The notes: generated by a model from the sequence alone, not told the origin. Numbered from the stretch's first letter, positions 9,039 through 16,960 are shown. The stretch is 64,000 nucleotides of DNA from Nocardia coubleae NBRC 108252 (GCF_001612805.1 NZ_BDBD01000026.1:210603-274602); one strand, 5' to 3'. Translations and numbers: made by a program.

Positions 9039-10178
9039 ATGCGGGTTCTGCATGTCGTGACGCTGTTCTCGCCCGACGGCGCGTACGGCGGCCCGGTGCG
9101 GGTGGCCTGCAACCAGGCGCGGGTACTGACGGACCGTGGTCATCGAGTGGAGTTGACGGCGGCGGTATCCGGAGCCGATGCGGTGCCCGGCGGTCTGGAG
9201 GTGCACGGTTTTCCCGCCGGCACCGCTATCCCGGGAGCCGGGTTCGCGGGGCTCCGGGCCCGCGGGATGATTTCCTGGCTGCGCCGGAACGTGCGTGAGT
9301 TCGATGTGGTGCACGTGCATCTGGCGCGTGATCTCGTCACCCTGCCCGCCGCGCGCATCGTGCTCGCGGCGGGCGTGCCGCTGGTCCTGCAGACACACGG
9401 CATGATCGACCCGAGCGACAAGCTGCTCGCTCGACCGCTCGACCGCTTCTGGACGGTCCCGACCCTGCGTGCTGCCGCGGCGGTGCTGCACCTGACCGCC
9501 CGAGAGGCAGCGGACTTGACGGCGGTGGCCGGGCGGCAGCTTCCGTTGCGGGAACTGCACAACGGTGTCCCGATTCCCTCGGTGGAACGGCCCGATGCCG
9601 GACCCGACGACGTACCCGAGGTGCTCTACCTGGCGCGGTTGCAGGCGCGGAAGCGGCCGGAACTGTTCGTGCGCATGGCCGCACGTCTGCGCGACGAAGG
9701 CATCCCGGCCCGGTTTCGGATGGTTGGTCCCGACGAGGGCTCGGCCGTCGCGATCGAGAAGCTGATCGACGACCTGGGGGCACCGGTGCGCGGGGAGGGC
9801 GCGCTGGCACCGCAGCATACGGCCGGGCGCATGGCGCGGGCCGGCGTGTATGTGCTGCCATCGGTCGACGAGCCGTACCCGATGAGCGTGCTGGAGGCGA
9901 TGGCGCTCGGCTTGCCGGTTGTCGTCACCGACACCTGCGGGCTCGCGCCGCTGATCGAAGACAACGGATGCGGCATCGTGGTGCGTTCGGACGATCTGGA
10001 AGCGCTCACCACGGCGACGCGGAAGTTGCTGCAGCAGCCGCGGCTTCGACGTGAAATGGGCGAGGCTGGTGCTCGTTTGGCCCGCACGCAGCTGTCGATG
10101 GCCGGTGTGGCCGAACGGCTCGAGCAGGTCTATCGCGGAGTCTGCGCGGTGCGACCCGATCAGGTGGAAACTCGGTGA
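9039..10178 (+). CDS. Glycosyltransferase (GT-B, family 4 type)
   Basis: 379 residues. The N-terminal half starts MRVLHVVTLFSPDGAYGGPVRV, typical of GT4 enzymes. The C-terminal half has LYLARLQARKRPELF and the E-x7-E region within LPSVDEPYPMSVLEAMALGLPVV (written here in part). It begins one base after the acetyltransferase stop. It should add a second sugar to the repeat unit; donor and linkage unknown. Confidence 0.85.
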   Translation: MRVLHVVTLFSPDGAYGGPVRVACNQARVLTDRGHRVELTAAVSGADAVPGGLEVHGFPAGTAIPGAGFAGLRARGMISWLRRNVREFDVVHVHLARDLVTLPAARIVLAAGVPLVLQTHGMIDPSDKLLARPLDRFWTVPTLRAAAAVLHLTAREAADLTAVAGRQLPLRELHNGVPIPSVERPDAGPDDVPEVLYLARLQARKRPELFVRMAARLRDEGIPARFRMVGPDEGSAVAIEKLIDDLGAPVRGEGALAPQHTAGRMARAGVYVLPSVDEPYPMSVLEAMALGLPVVVTDTCGLAPLIEDNGCGIVVRSDDLEALTTATRKLLQQPRLRREMGEAGARLARTQLSMAGVAERLEQVYRGVCAVRPDQVETR

Positions 10179-11383
10179 GGAAACGGATTCTGGCTGCCGT
10201 TGTCGTGTGCACAGCCGCGGTGCTGCAAGCCGGATGCACCCTGACAGCCGCCACCGACAACCCGGCGACGGAGTTCGTGGACGCTCCGGCTCCACAGCTC
10301 TCCGGTGAAGTATTGCGTGAGCGCGGCGGCATCGTCACCGCAACCCCGATCCGTGAGTGGAGCGCGGCACTCGACGCCGACGCCGATCGCGGCTGGACTG
10401 TCACCTACCGCAGTGTGTCCGGAGTGGATGGCTCCTTACGGGACGTCTCGGGCGTCGTGTTCGTCCCGACCGGTGAAGCCCCCGCGGGTGGCTGGCCGGT
10501 ACTGAGTTATGGGCACGGCGCAACCGGGCTCGATCCGAGCTGCGGTACCTCCGGACACACGGATCTGCTCGGCTACGACCTGGCCGTTGCCTCGCTGCTG
10601 CAACTGGGATTCGTGGTGGCGATGACCGACTTCCAGGGGTGGGGCGCGGGCGGCGGCGCCAACGCGTATCTCGAACCGAAAACCGCCGCTTACAACATGA
10701 TCGACGCCGTGCGTGCGGCCAGAGCATTGGTACACGAAGCCTCCGCCACCTGGTATGCGGTCGGCGCATCCGAAGGTGGCCACGCGGCCTGGGCGGCGAA
10801 CGAGTACGCCGCGACATACGGCGACGGGCTGGACTTCCGTGGCTCGGCATCGAGTGCGCCGATGGCCGACCTCAGTGGCATCGTCGCGCTGGCGCAGTCG
10901 GGTTGGTTGTCGCACGAACAGCAGATGTGGTTGCCGATGGTGTTGGCGGGCCTGTCCAATCACCGGCCGGAACTGAACGCCGGTGACTATCTCCACGGGC
11001 CGCTAGAGCACGGCGAATCGATGTGGTCGGCGTGTACCGGACCGCACGCCGACCAACGTGAGCAGGTGCTCGAGTCGCTCACAGCACGTGACACCGAACC
11101 GGTATCGGATGCGGCCGCGGCTCGGTTGAAGCAGGCCTTCGCATCGATCGCACTGCCACAGCGCCGGGCATCCGGGCCCATGTTGGTCATTACCGGTGCG
11201 GCTGATCAGAAGGTGAATGTCTCATGGGTACGTCAGGCAGTTCGGACCGCATGCCGCAACGGCGGCACAATCGAATTCATCGTCCGCCCGGACGAGGGGC
11301 ACGGCACTCTCGTGGCAGGCCCGCAGATCGGGGCGTGGTTGCTGGAACGACTGACCGGGAAACCCGCACGCAATACGTGCTGA
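10175..11383 (+). CDS. Secreted lipoprotein lipase / alpha-beta hydrolase
   Basis: 402 residues. The signal peptide ends in a lipobox (LQAGC, Cys21). The alpha/beta hydrolase domain has the nucleophile elbow GASEGG, an oxyanion-type YGHGATG loop upstream, and a C-terminal PDEGHG carrying the catalytic His. The layout matches the secretory lipase family seen in actinomycetes. GTG start overlaps the glycosyltransferase stop by 4 bases, so it belongs to the operon. It may de-esterify the polymer or a mycolate-type lipid in the outer envelope; this role is inferred. Confidence 0.75.
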   Translation: MRKRILAAVVVCTAAVLQAGCTLTAATDNPATEFVDAPAPQLSGEVLRERGGIVTATPIREWSAALDADADRGWTVTYRSVSGVDGSLRDVSGVVFVPTGEAPAGGWPVLSYGHGATGLDPSCGTSGHTDLLGYDLAVASLLQLGFVVAMTDFQGWGAGGGANAYLEPKTAAYNMIDAVRAARALVHEASATWYAVGASEGGHAAWAANEYAATYGDGLDFRGSASSAPMADLSGIVALAQSGWLSHEQQMWLPMVLAGLSNHRPELNAGDYLHGPLEHGESMWSACTGPHADQREQVLESLTARDTEPVSDAAAARLKQAFASIALPQRRASGPMLVITGAADQKVNVSWVRQAVRTACRNGGTIEFIVRPDEGHGTLVAGPQIGAWLLERLTGKPARNTC

Positions 11384-12138
11384 TCCGCGTAACGCTCGCC
11401 CTCGCGGCCGCGTCGACGGTGGTGGCCGTGATCTTCGGTGTGCAGGCCACCGACCGCAGGATCGCCGCGGGCGTCCAGCCCGCTACCGACGGCGGCCAGT
11501 CCCGGGGACTCGGCCCGGTGCCGAGCGATCACGGCGCGCCGCTGACGGTCGACTTCGCCGTACTTCCCGACGGCCCGCTGCCCACGGAGATCGGTGGGCG
11601 CACGTTTCGTGCGGCCGCCATCACCAAGGGCGCCATGCCGGTCGTCGAAGCCGGCCAGCTGGTACACGAGCGCGCCACGGCCGACAACTCCGCCGGCTAC
11701 GTGGAATCGATCCTGGACGCGCCCGTCCAGCGGCTCGGTGCCACCGTGCGATTCGTCGAGGGCGGGGGATCGGTCGCCCTGACGATGTGGCAGGACTCGC
11801 TGGTCGACTCGTTGGTCGATCGACGGGGCATGCCCAATGCCGGTGTCCAATTCATCATCGACAGCACCCATTGGCAACTCGCGGTGTGGGACGCGGCCGC
11901 AGGCCACAGCGTCGTCCTCGCCACCGAGCCCCATTCCGGCGCCTCCGTCGGGACCCCGCTCTCCTTCGAAGTCCGCCGCGACGGTGACACCGCCACCGTC
12001 GCCCTGTCCGACGGTGGTCGGCGCATGATCACCGACCCCCGCATCGCAGCCTGGTCGGGCACCTCGGCGTGCTGGCAGCTCTACGAGTTCGAATCTGGTC
12101 GAGAACCGGCCGCGCTCACCGCGATCTGGGCGGCGTAA
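11377..12138 (+). CDS. Membrane-anchored protein of unknown function, last gene of the polysaccharide operon
   Basis: 253 residues from the GTG at 11377, which overlaps the lipase stop by 7 bases; a CTG at 11380 would be the alternative. One N-terminal hydrophobic helix (about residues 3-20) is followed by an extracytoplasmic domain rich in beta-strand-like segments (GGSVALTMWQD, FIIDSTHWQLAVWD, LSFEVRRDGDTATVAL). These resemble lectin/LamG-like sandwiches, but I do not recognise a family. Operon position suggests a polymer-binding or anchoring protein. Confidence 0.6.
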   Translation: MLIRVTLALAAASTVVAVIFGVQATDRRIAAGVQPATDGGQSRGLGPVPSDHGAPLTVDFAVLPDGPLPTEIGGRTFRAAAITKGAMPVVEAGQLVHERATADNSAGYVESILDAPVQRLGATVRFVEGGGSVALTMWQDSLVDSLVDRRGMPNAGVQFIIDSTHWQLAVWDAAAGHSVVLATEPHSGASVGTPLSFEVRRDGDTATVALSDGGRRMITDPRIAAWSGTSACWQLYEFESGREPAALTAIWAA

Positions 12139-12204
12139 CGACCTGACGCGGCGCCCTAGAATGTCGGTGCGAAGGTGTGTGGGATTGGGTGACAAGGGGT
12201 TTCG

Positions 12205-12309
12205 GTGACGAGCTTGGGCGGTCTGGAGTGGCCTACGTGGGTGCTGGCGAAATTGCTGACCGGTTCGAGCACATTGCTGCAGGTGTTGATCGCCGGCTCC
12301 GCTTCTTGA
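12205..12309 (+). CDS. Small hydrophobic peptide (EWPTW family, copy 1)
   Basis: 34 codons from a GTG preceded by AAGGGG with a 5-base gap. The peptide starts MTSLGGLEWPTWVLAKLLTG and is hydrophobic to its end. The same EWPTW core, similar length, a serine/glycine-rich end and an identical 13-base upstream string (ACAAGGGGTTTCG) recur at 15364-15465, which argues that both are translated. No function is recognised; a small membrane peptide is most likely. Confidence 0.5.
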   Translation: MTSLGGLEWPTWVLAKLLTGSSTLLQVLIAGSAS

Positions 12310-12375
12310 CCGCTCACCACTGCTCCACCAGTCGTCTGGTCGCGCCTCGGTGCGATCCATATGACCCTGGCCCGG

Positions 12376-12397
12376 CGATATATCATCCGATATCATC
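12376..12397 (+). promoter_or_regulatory. Tandem CGATAT(AT)CATC repeats overlapping a -10 box, toxin-antitoxin promoter
   Basis: Two near-identical units, CGATATATCATC and CGATATCATC, lie directly before the ATG at 12403, with TATCATC spaced 10 bases apart. The second contains TATCAT, a good actinobacterial -10, only 6 bases from the ATG, so the mRNA may be leaderless. The repeats could be the autoregulatory operator of the HTH-containing antitoxin. GATATCATCGA also occurs upstream of vapB. Confidence 0.45.
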
Positions 12398-12402
12398 GAG
12401 GC

Positions 12403-12846
12403 ATGGAAACTGTGCGTGACCTGCGCCGTGCCGCCGGCTTGACCCAGGCTGAGCTGGCGCAGCGGTCGGGTGTCGCTCAATCCAACATCGCTGCTTATGA
12501 GAGCGGGAAGCGGCGCCCTTCGGCGACGATGTTGAGCCGGCTGCGGGAGGCGGCCAAACCCCGCCCGTCCGGAGTCATCGCTCAGCACCGGGATCAGATC
12601 ATCGCACTGGCTTTGGGGCACAAGGCAAATCGTGTGCGCGTGTTCGGTTCGGTGTCGCGGGGTGAGGATGTTTCGGGTAGTGACATCGATCTGTTGGTGC
12701 GGTTCGATGCCGACGCGGATCTGGTCGATATGGCCGAGCTGATGCTCGACTTGGAGGAGCTGACCGGCCTGCATGTCGATCTGGTATCCGAAGGTGGGCT
12801 GCCGCCAGGTCCGCACCCGATCCGGGACGAGGCCAAGCCGCTGTGA
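12403..12846 (+). CDS. HTH-MNT antitoxin (XRE domain fused to minimal nucleotidyltransferase)
   Basis: 147 residues. Residues 1-55 form an XRE helix-turn-helix (LRRAAGLTQAELAQRSGVAQ). Residues about 70-140 form an MNT nucleotidyltransferase with the GS-x2-RG-x5-SDIDL signature (GSVSRGEDVSGSDIDLLV), the Mg-binding site of the fold. MNT proteins neutralise HEPN toxins, in known cases by AMPylating the toxin next to its active site. The next gene, overlapping by 4 bases, is such a HEPN protein. The fused DNA-binding domain suggests the same polypeptide also autoregulates the operon. Confidence 0.85.
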   Translation: METVRDLRRAAGLTQAELAQRSGVAQSNIAAYESGKRRPSATMLSRLREAAKPRPSGVIAQHRDQIIALALGHKANRVRVFGSVSRGEDVSGSDIDLLVRFDADADLVDMAELMLDLEELTGLHVDLVSEGGLPPGPHPIRDEAKPL

Positions 12847-13205
12847 GCGGCCACCGTGCCGAACGAACAGCCAAGAGCCTTCGAGACTTCCTCACCTTCA
12901 GTGAGATGGCGGCCAGAATCGTCAGCGGCGGCAAATCCGCTTACGATTCCGACGAGATCACCAGGCTGGCGGCCGAGGCAGTTCTGCACCGATTAGGCGA
13001 GTCGGTGGCGCGGCTGCCGGAAGAATTCATGGCCCAGCATCCGGAGGTCGCCTGGCGCGGGGTCAAGGCTACGAGGAATCTGGTCGCGCACAACTATGAC
13101 GCTGTCGACCACAACATCCTCTGGAACCTCCTCGCGAACCGCCTGCCGAGGGAAGCCGCAGCGGTCCGCCAGATACTGGCTCAGCTCGAACCTGCCGAGG
13201 GCTGA
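12843..13205 (+). CDS. HEPN ribonuclease toxin (HepT-like, DUF86)
   Basis: 120 residues, all-helical in appearance, with the diagnostic R-x4-H-x-Y motif (RNLVAHNY) at about residues 78-85. HEPN toxins of this group cleave RNA through this motif. A GTG start overlaps the antitoxin stop (GTGA). The motif is intact, so the toxin should be active unless modified by its MNT partner. Confidence 0.85.
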   Translation: MSGHRAERTAKSLRDFLTFSEMAARIVSGGKSAYDSDEITRLAAEAVLHRLGESVARLPEEFMAQHPEVAWRGVKATRNLVAHNYDAVDHNILWNLLANRLPREAAAVRQILAQLEPAEG

Positions 13206-13244
13206 GATCCCAAGATCTCGTGATCATTACCGGAAGGGCCAGCG

Positions 13245-13646
13245 GTGAGCCGCATGCTGCTTCAACAAGCCCTGACTGATCCTGGGCCCAGACCGCTGCC
13301 CACGCGAGTGGAAGATCTCCTGCGAAATCTCGCGGCACCACCTCGTCTGGCCGCTCACCTGCGAGCAGTTCACGAGGTGGCGTGGGAGCTGGCCGACTGG
13401 GTCGACAGCCACTACCGAGGCCTGTTGTTCGACCGCGATGCTGTGCTGTTCGGCGCGGCAACACATGACATCGGCAAGATTCTCCATCCCGAGGAACTGT
13501 CGGGGCCGGGCTCGGCCCACGAGCAGGCCGGGTACGAACTGCTTGTGGCGCACGGGTTTGCCGAGGAATCGGCGCGCTTCGCGTGGACCCACAGCTCGTG
13601 GACCGCGCCCGAGGTGCGGATGGAGGACCTGCTCGTCAGCGCATGA
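13245..13646 (+). CDS. HD-domain phosphohydrolase, C-terminally shortened
   Basis: 133 residues. The metal-binding THDIGK motif is at about residues 73-78, and the fold continues through GSAHEQAGYELL and FAWTHSSW. Relatives that I recall continue past the final LLVSA with a lysine-rich helical end of about 50 residues; here the frame stops at that point and the minus-strand isochorismatase gene begins 24 bases on. It may be a functional short form or a decayed 3' end. GTG start after GGAAGGG. Confidence 0.65.
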   Translation: MSRMLLQQALTDPGPRPLPTRVEDLLRNLAAPPRLAAHLRAVHEVAWELADWVDSHYRGLLFDRDAVLFGAATHDIGKILHPEELSGPGSAHEQAGYELLVAHGFAEESARFAWTHSSWTAPEVRMEDLLVSA

Positions 13647-13670
13647 CCTCGCGTCGCGCGATCTGGCGGG

Positions 13671-14255
13671 TTATCCGACGGTGAGGTCGGCCGGGGTCGG
13701 GACTACCACTCCGTAGATGTCGCCGATGGTGGCGAGGGCGGCGGCGTGGAGTTGGGGGGCGGTGACTTCGGCGAGGGGGCGGGTGGCGCAGGCGTTGGCT
13801 ACGACGGTGGGTTTGTTGCCGCGGAGGAAGGCGCCTTCGGTGGTGAAGGTGACGCACATGTGGGTCATGAAGCCGGCGATGACGACGGATTCGTTGCCCG
13901 CGGCGTCGACCAGGTCGCCGAGTTCGGTGTCGACGAAGGAGTTGGGGAAGGACTTCACCACGACGGCTTCGTCGGCGGTGGGGGTGAGCTTGGGGTGGAT
14001 CCGGCCGATGTCGGTGGTGATGTCGTAGGGGCTGCCCTCGCCGCCGTTGTGCATCACGTGGATGACGGTGGTGCCTGCTTGCCGGGCCTGCTCGAGCAGC
14101 TCGGCGGCGGCGTCGATGGCCTGCTCCCAGCCGGTCAGTTCCATGACACCGCGGGTGTAGGTGTTCTGGTAGTCGACCAGGATCAGGGTCGAGGTGGCGA
14201 GGGCGGCGGGGGTTTCGTCGAGGCCGCTGAGCTGGCGCAGGGTTGTGGAGGTCAT
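13671..14255 (-). CDS. Isochorismatase-family cysteine hydrolase
   Basis: 194 residues from the ATG at 14255. The catalytic triad is complete: Asp28 (VDYQNTY), Lys101 (VVKSFPNSF) and Cys134 (THMCVTFT). Members hydrolyse isochorismate, nicotinamide or other amides. It is divergent from a GlxA-type AraC regulator 76 bases away, a common pairing in actinomycetes in which the regulator controls the hydrolase. Substrate unknown. Confidence 0.85.
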   Translation of the reverse strand: MTSTTLRQLSGLDETPAALATSTLILVDYQNTYTRGVMELTGWEQAIDAAAELLEQARQAGTTVIHVMHNGGEGSPYDITTDIGRIHPKLTPTADEAVVVKSFPNSFVDTELGDLVDAAGNESVVIAGFMTHMCVTFTTEGAFLRGNKPTVVANACATRPLAEVTAPQLHAAALATIGDIYGVVVPTPADLTVG

Positions 14256-14331
14256 GGGCTCCACGCTATGGCCGGGCGGTGATGTCTGCAATGTCATGTA
14301 ACCTGCAGATTCGGACATCGGCAGGAGGTGG

Positions 14332-15312
14332 ATGGTGGGACGGCTTATTGTGGTGGTGCTGTTCGATGGGGTCGACCTGCTCGACGTGACGGGGCCGCCC
14401 GAGGTGTTCTCGCTGCTGCAGCGGGAGATGGACGAGCCGACCGGCTACGAAGTGGTGCTGGCCGCCGAGACGTTGGATCCGGTCACGACCTCGGCGGGGG
14501 TCCGGGTGCTGCCCGACGTGACGTTCGACGGGTTGGCCGGGCGGCGGATCGACACGATCGTCGTGCCGGGCGCGGTCGAGACCGATGAACGGCGACAAGT
14601 TCGCGCGATCGTGGAACCCGTTGTGGTAGAGGCTGTTTCGACGATGGCGACCGGTGCTCGCCGGGTGGCTTCGGTGTGTGTCGGGGCGCATGTGCTCGCG
14701 GCAGCGGGGTTGCTCGACGGCAAGCGCGCCACCACGCACTGGTCGACCGCGCACCAACTCGCCGCCGAGCATCCGGCGGTGCTGGTCGATGCCGATCCGA
14801 TCTATATCCGCGACGACAATGTGTGGACCGGTGCGGGGCTCACCGCCTGCCTCGATCTCACGCTGGCCCTGGTCGCCGACGACTTCGGTGAGGAACTCGC
14901 GCTGCGCGTCGCCCGTCAGCTGGTGATGTTTCTGAAGCGGCCGAGCGGCCAGAGCCAGTTCAGTGTTTCGCTCGAGCCGGTCTCCACCACTCGCCGCATC
15001 GACGAGCTGCGGCACTACATCGCGGGCAATATCGCGCGTCCGCTCACGGTGACCGAGCTGGCCGAACAAGCGCATGTGAGCGAGCGCCAGCTCACCCGGA
15101 TTTTTCGGACCGAGCTGGGGATGACGCCGGCCGCCTACATCGAAGCGGCGCGGGTGGAGGTCGCGCGGCATCGGCTCGAGACGACCGACGAAACGTTGCA
15201 GCGCATCGCAGCCGGCTGTGGGTTCAACACCGTCGATACGCTGGCCCGCGCCTTTCGCCGACGGCTCGACACCACCCCTGCGGAGTACCGGAATCGGTTC
15301 CGCATCGGGTGA
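14332..15312 (+). CDS. GlxA-family AraC transcriptional regulator
   Basis: 326 residues. Residues 1-190 form a DJ-1/PfpI-like domain with the nucleophile-elbow Cys in VASVCVGAHVLAAAGLL. Residues about 220-326 contain two AraC helix-turn-helices (LTVTELAEQAHVSERQLTRIF and a GFNTVDTLARAFRRR end). Start ATG follows GGAGG. It probably controls the divergent cysteine hydrolase from the shared 76-base region. Confidence 0.9.
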   Translation: MVGRLIVVVLFDGVDLLDVTGPPEVFSLLQREMDEPTGYEVVLAAETLDPVTTSAGVRVLPDVTFDGLAGRRIDTIVVPGAVETDERRQVRAIVEPVVVEAVSTMATGARRVASVCVGAHVLAAAGLLDGKRATTHWSTAHQLAAEHPAVLVDADPIYIRDDNVWTGAGLTACLDLTLALVADDFGEELALRVARQLVMFLKRPSGQSQFSVSLEPVSTTRRIDELRHYIAGNIARPLTVTELAEQAHVSERQLTRIFRTELGMTPAAYIEAARVEVARHRLETTDETLQRIAAGCGFNTVDTLARAFRRRLDTTPAEYRNRFRIG

Positions 15313-15363
15313 TCACTAAGCTGTCGACTTTACGGTGAATTGCTGAGTAACAAGGGGTTTCGG

Positions 15364-15465
15364 GTGTTCGGTATCGCGGAAGAATGGCCGACGTGGCCGG
15401 TTACGACAATGCTATGGGCGATGACGGGTCTGATACGCCTGCTGACCAGCGGTTCGGGCGCCTGA
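15364..15465 (+). CDS. Small hydrophobic peptide (EWPTW family, copy 2)
   Basis: 33 codons from GTG, preceded by the same ACAAGGGGTTTCG string as the copy at 12205. It begins MFGIAEEWPTWPVTTMLWAM and ends in a Ser/Gly-rich tail. The hydrophobic centre suggests membrane insertion. It lies between the GlxA regulator and a secreted repeat protein. Function unknown; recurrence of both core and leader is the evidence that it is real. Confidence 0.5.
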   Translation: MFGIAEEWPTWPVTTMLWAMTGLIRLLTSGSGA

Positions 15466-15583
15466 GCAAACCCTCGGCTGCTGTCTTGCCCCCCTTTCAG
15501 ACGTCTGCCGAGCGGTCTGGCGCGGTGTTAGACATCTTGTGCGGCGGAAATTCGCCGCAAATCTGAAAGATGAGGGGTTCACA

Positions 15584-15922
15584 ATGGCAAAGATTCGTGC
15601 ATTCGGTGTGGCGATGGTCGCGGCCGCTGGCATGTCGATGATGGGCATGGGGGTCGCGGCCGCCGAGGAACCGTCCACCGGGTCGTCGGAACTGCTGAGC
15701 GGGCTCACCTCGGGCACCGCGGAGACCGAGCCGGTCGCGGAGGAGCCGACCGGCTCGCTCGAGGGCCTGGATCTTGCGGCCCTGCTCGCCCTGCTGAGCA
15801 GCGGCTCGGGCGAGGCCGAGACCGTGGCGGAGGAGCCCGCCACCGGTTCTGCCGAAGGCCTGGATCTGGCCGCGCTGCTCGCGCTGCTGAGCAGCGGCAC
15901 CGCCGAGACGCCTGCCGAGTAA
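15584..15922 (+). CDS. Secreted low-complexity protein with duplicated 30-residue repeat
   Basis: 112 residues. A signal peptide (about residues 1-27, ending GVAAAEE) precedes an acidic region containing two copies of a unit with EGLDLAALLALLSSG, each preceded by AEEP-TGS. Cleavage would leave a mature acidic protein of about 85 residues with amphipathic helices. ATG follows GAGGGG. No family is recognised. It sits among other very small secreted or membrane genes. Confidence 0.65.
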   Translation: MAKIRAFGVAMVAAAGMSMMGMGVAAAEEPSTGSSELLSGLTSGTAETEPVAEEPTGSLEGLDLAALLALLSSGSGEAETVAEEPATGSAEGLDLAALLALLSSGTAETPAE

Positions 15923-15945
15923 CAGCCCCTGGACCGGGTGCGAAC

Positions 15946-15971
15946 GCACCGACGGGACCGGCCGTCGGTGC
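15946..15971. terminator. Candidate hairpin after the secreted repeat protein
   Basis: A perfect 10-base stem (GCACCGACGG / CCGTCGGTGC) with a 6-base loop, 23 bases after the stop. There is no clear U-run, so it may be a terminator or an mRNA-stabilising hairpin. Confidence 0.4.
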
Positions 15972-16057
15972 AGATGAGTTCTTCTCACGTTCATCCGAAT
16001 TATGTGCTGCGTAATTCGGCGCTGATAAGAAGTGACTATTCGTCTAGAAGGAGAAGC

Positions 16058-16123
16058 ATGTTCGACACCCTGGTCCAGATCTTGCCCCTGCTCGCCGCCT
16101 TCGCCTCCGGGTCGGCCGGCTGA
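16058..16123 (+). CDS. 21-residue hydrophobic peptide
   Basis: ATG preceded by a strong AGAAGGAGAAGC ribosome-binding site. It encodes MFDTLVQILPLLAAFASGSA plus Gly. It is followed 20 bases later by a strong terminator, so it looks like its own small transcription unit. It shares the short hydrophobic core and Gly/Ser-rich end of the two EWPTW peptides, but not their EWPTW motif. Function unknown; possibly a membrane or quorum-type peptide. Confidence 0.5.
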   Translation: MFDTLVQILPLLAAFASGSAG

Positions 16124-16143
16124 GCATCGAGGCAGTGCAACGC

Positions 16144-16176
16144 GGCGCCCGTCGGATTTCGACGGGCGCCGTTTTG
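16144..16176 (+). terminator. Rho-independent terminator
   Basis: Perfect 11-base stem GGCGCCCGTCG / CGACGGGCGCC with a 5-base loop, followed by GTTTTGTGTG. It ends the unit containing the 21-residue peptide and separates it from the convergent XRE gene. Confidence 0.85.
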
Positions 16177-16181
16177 TGTGT

Positions 16182-16895
16182 TTACCGCGACGGGATCATC
16201 CGGTACAGCCACCACGGACGGGTGGGGAAAGCCGGGTCGTAGATGCGCAGCAGGTAGCGGCGTTCGACGCCGGTGGTGCGGTCGCGAACCCGCACATGCC
16301 GCCGGGCGACATCTTGCGGCCGGATTTCACTGGCCCACACCGCATCCCAATCAGGTGAGACGGCACAGGCGGTCGTGATCGCGGTGACACGCTGGGTGGG
16401 AGCCAACGGCGACAGCATGCGGAAGGCGTGCACGAGCACCTGAGCTTCGGTGGTCCAGTCGAGTAGGGCCTTCTTGGCGGCCGGGTTCAGGAACATCCAT
16501 TCCAGCAGATTCACCCCGGCGCCGGTGCCGGGGAAGATGCGCTGGTACTCGGCGTTCGCGGCGAGCAGGTCCATGGTGGGGAAGCGCTGGTAGCAGGCCG
16601 GATGGGTGAGACTGCCGAGGTCGGCGAGGTCCTCGGTCGACGGTGCCGTCGGCGCGGCGCCGGTATCGACCGACGGCAGACCGAGCACGAGAATGTGCTT
16701 CCGGTACCACGGCGGCACATCGAGACTGTCGAAAAGCCGTTGCAGCATCGCGGTATTGGGCACCAGCGCCCCGGTCTCGATCTGCGTGACCAGCAGTGGC
16801 GCCATCTGCGCACGAGCCGCCAGCTCAGCCCGCGCCAACCCCGCCGCCAACCGCCGCTCGCGCAAATACACACTGAGCGCAGAACTTTCAGCCAT
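16182..16895 (-). CDS. XRE-family regulator with MmyB-like ligand domain
   Basis: 237 residues. The N-terminal HTH spans about residues 8-60 (LRERRLAAGLARAELAARA), followed by a MmyB-like (MLTR_LBD) domain with characteristic PTMDLLAANAEYQRIFPG and MFLNPAAKKALLDW segments. Members are usually autoregulators of adjacent dehydrogenase or transport genes and may bind fatty acids. No obvious divergent partner is present, so its target is unclear. Confidence 0.8.
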   Translation of the reverse strand: MAESSALSVYLRERRLAAGLARAELAARAQMAPLLVTQIETGALVPNTAMLQRLFDSLDVPPWYRKHILVLGLPSVDTGAAPTAPSTEDLADLGSLTHPACYQRFPTMDLLAANAEYQRIFPGTGAGVNLLEWMFLNPAAKKALLDWTTEAQVLVHAFRMLSPLAPTQRVTAITTACAVSPDWDAVWASEIRPQDVARRHVRVRDRTTGVERRYLLRIYDPAFPTRPWWLYRMIPSR

Positions 16896-16960
16896 CCCAA
16901 CCCCCGAGCCTCACCCCGACGACGGTAAAACCAAGAGTACGCCGCAAAGATCACCCGGAA

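Noticed and set aside
12177..12419. 80-codon ORF at the small-peptide locus
   Set aside because: It has another frame from the conserved EWPTW peptide and no conserved counterpart at 15364.
13746..14282. 178-codon glycine-rich ORF antisense to the isochorismatase gene
   Set aside because: The minus strand has the complete catalytic triad, whereas this frame is glycine-rich with no domain signal.
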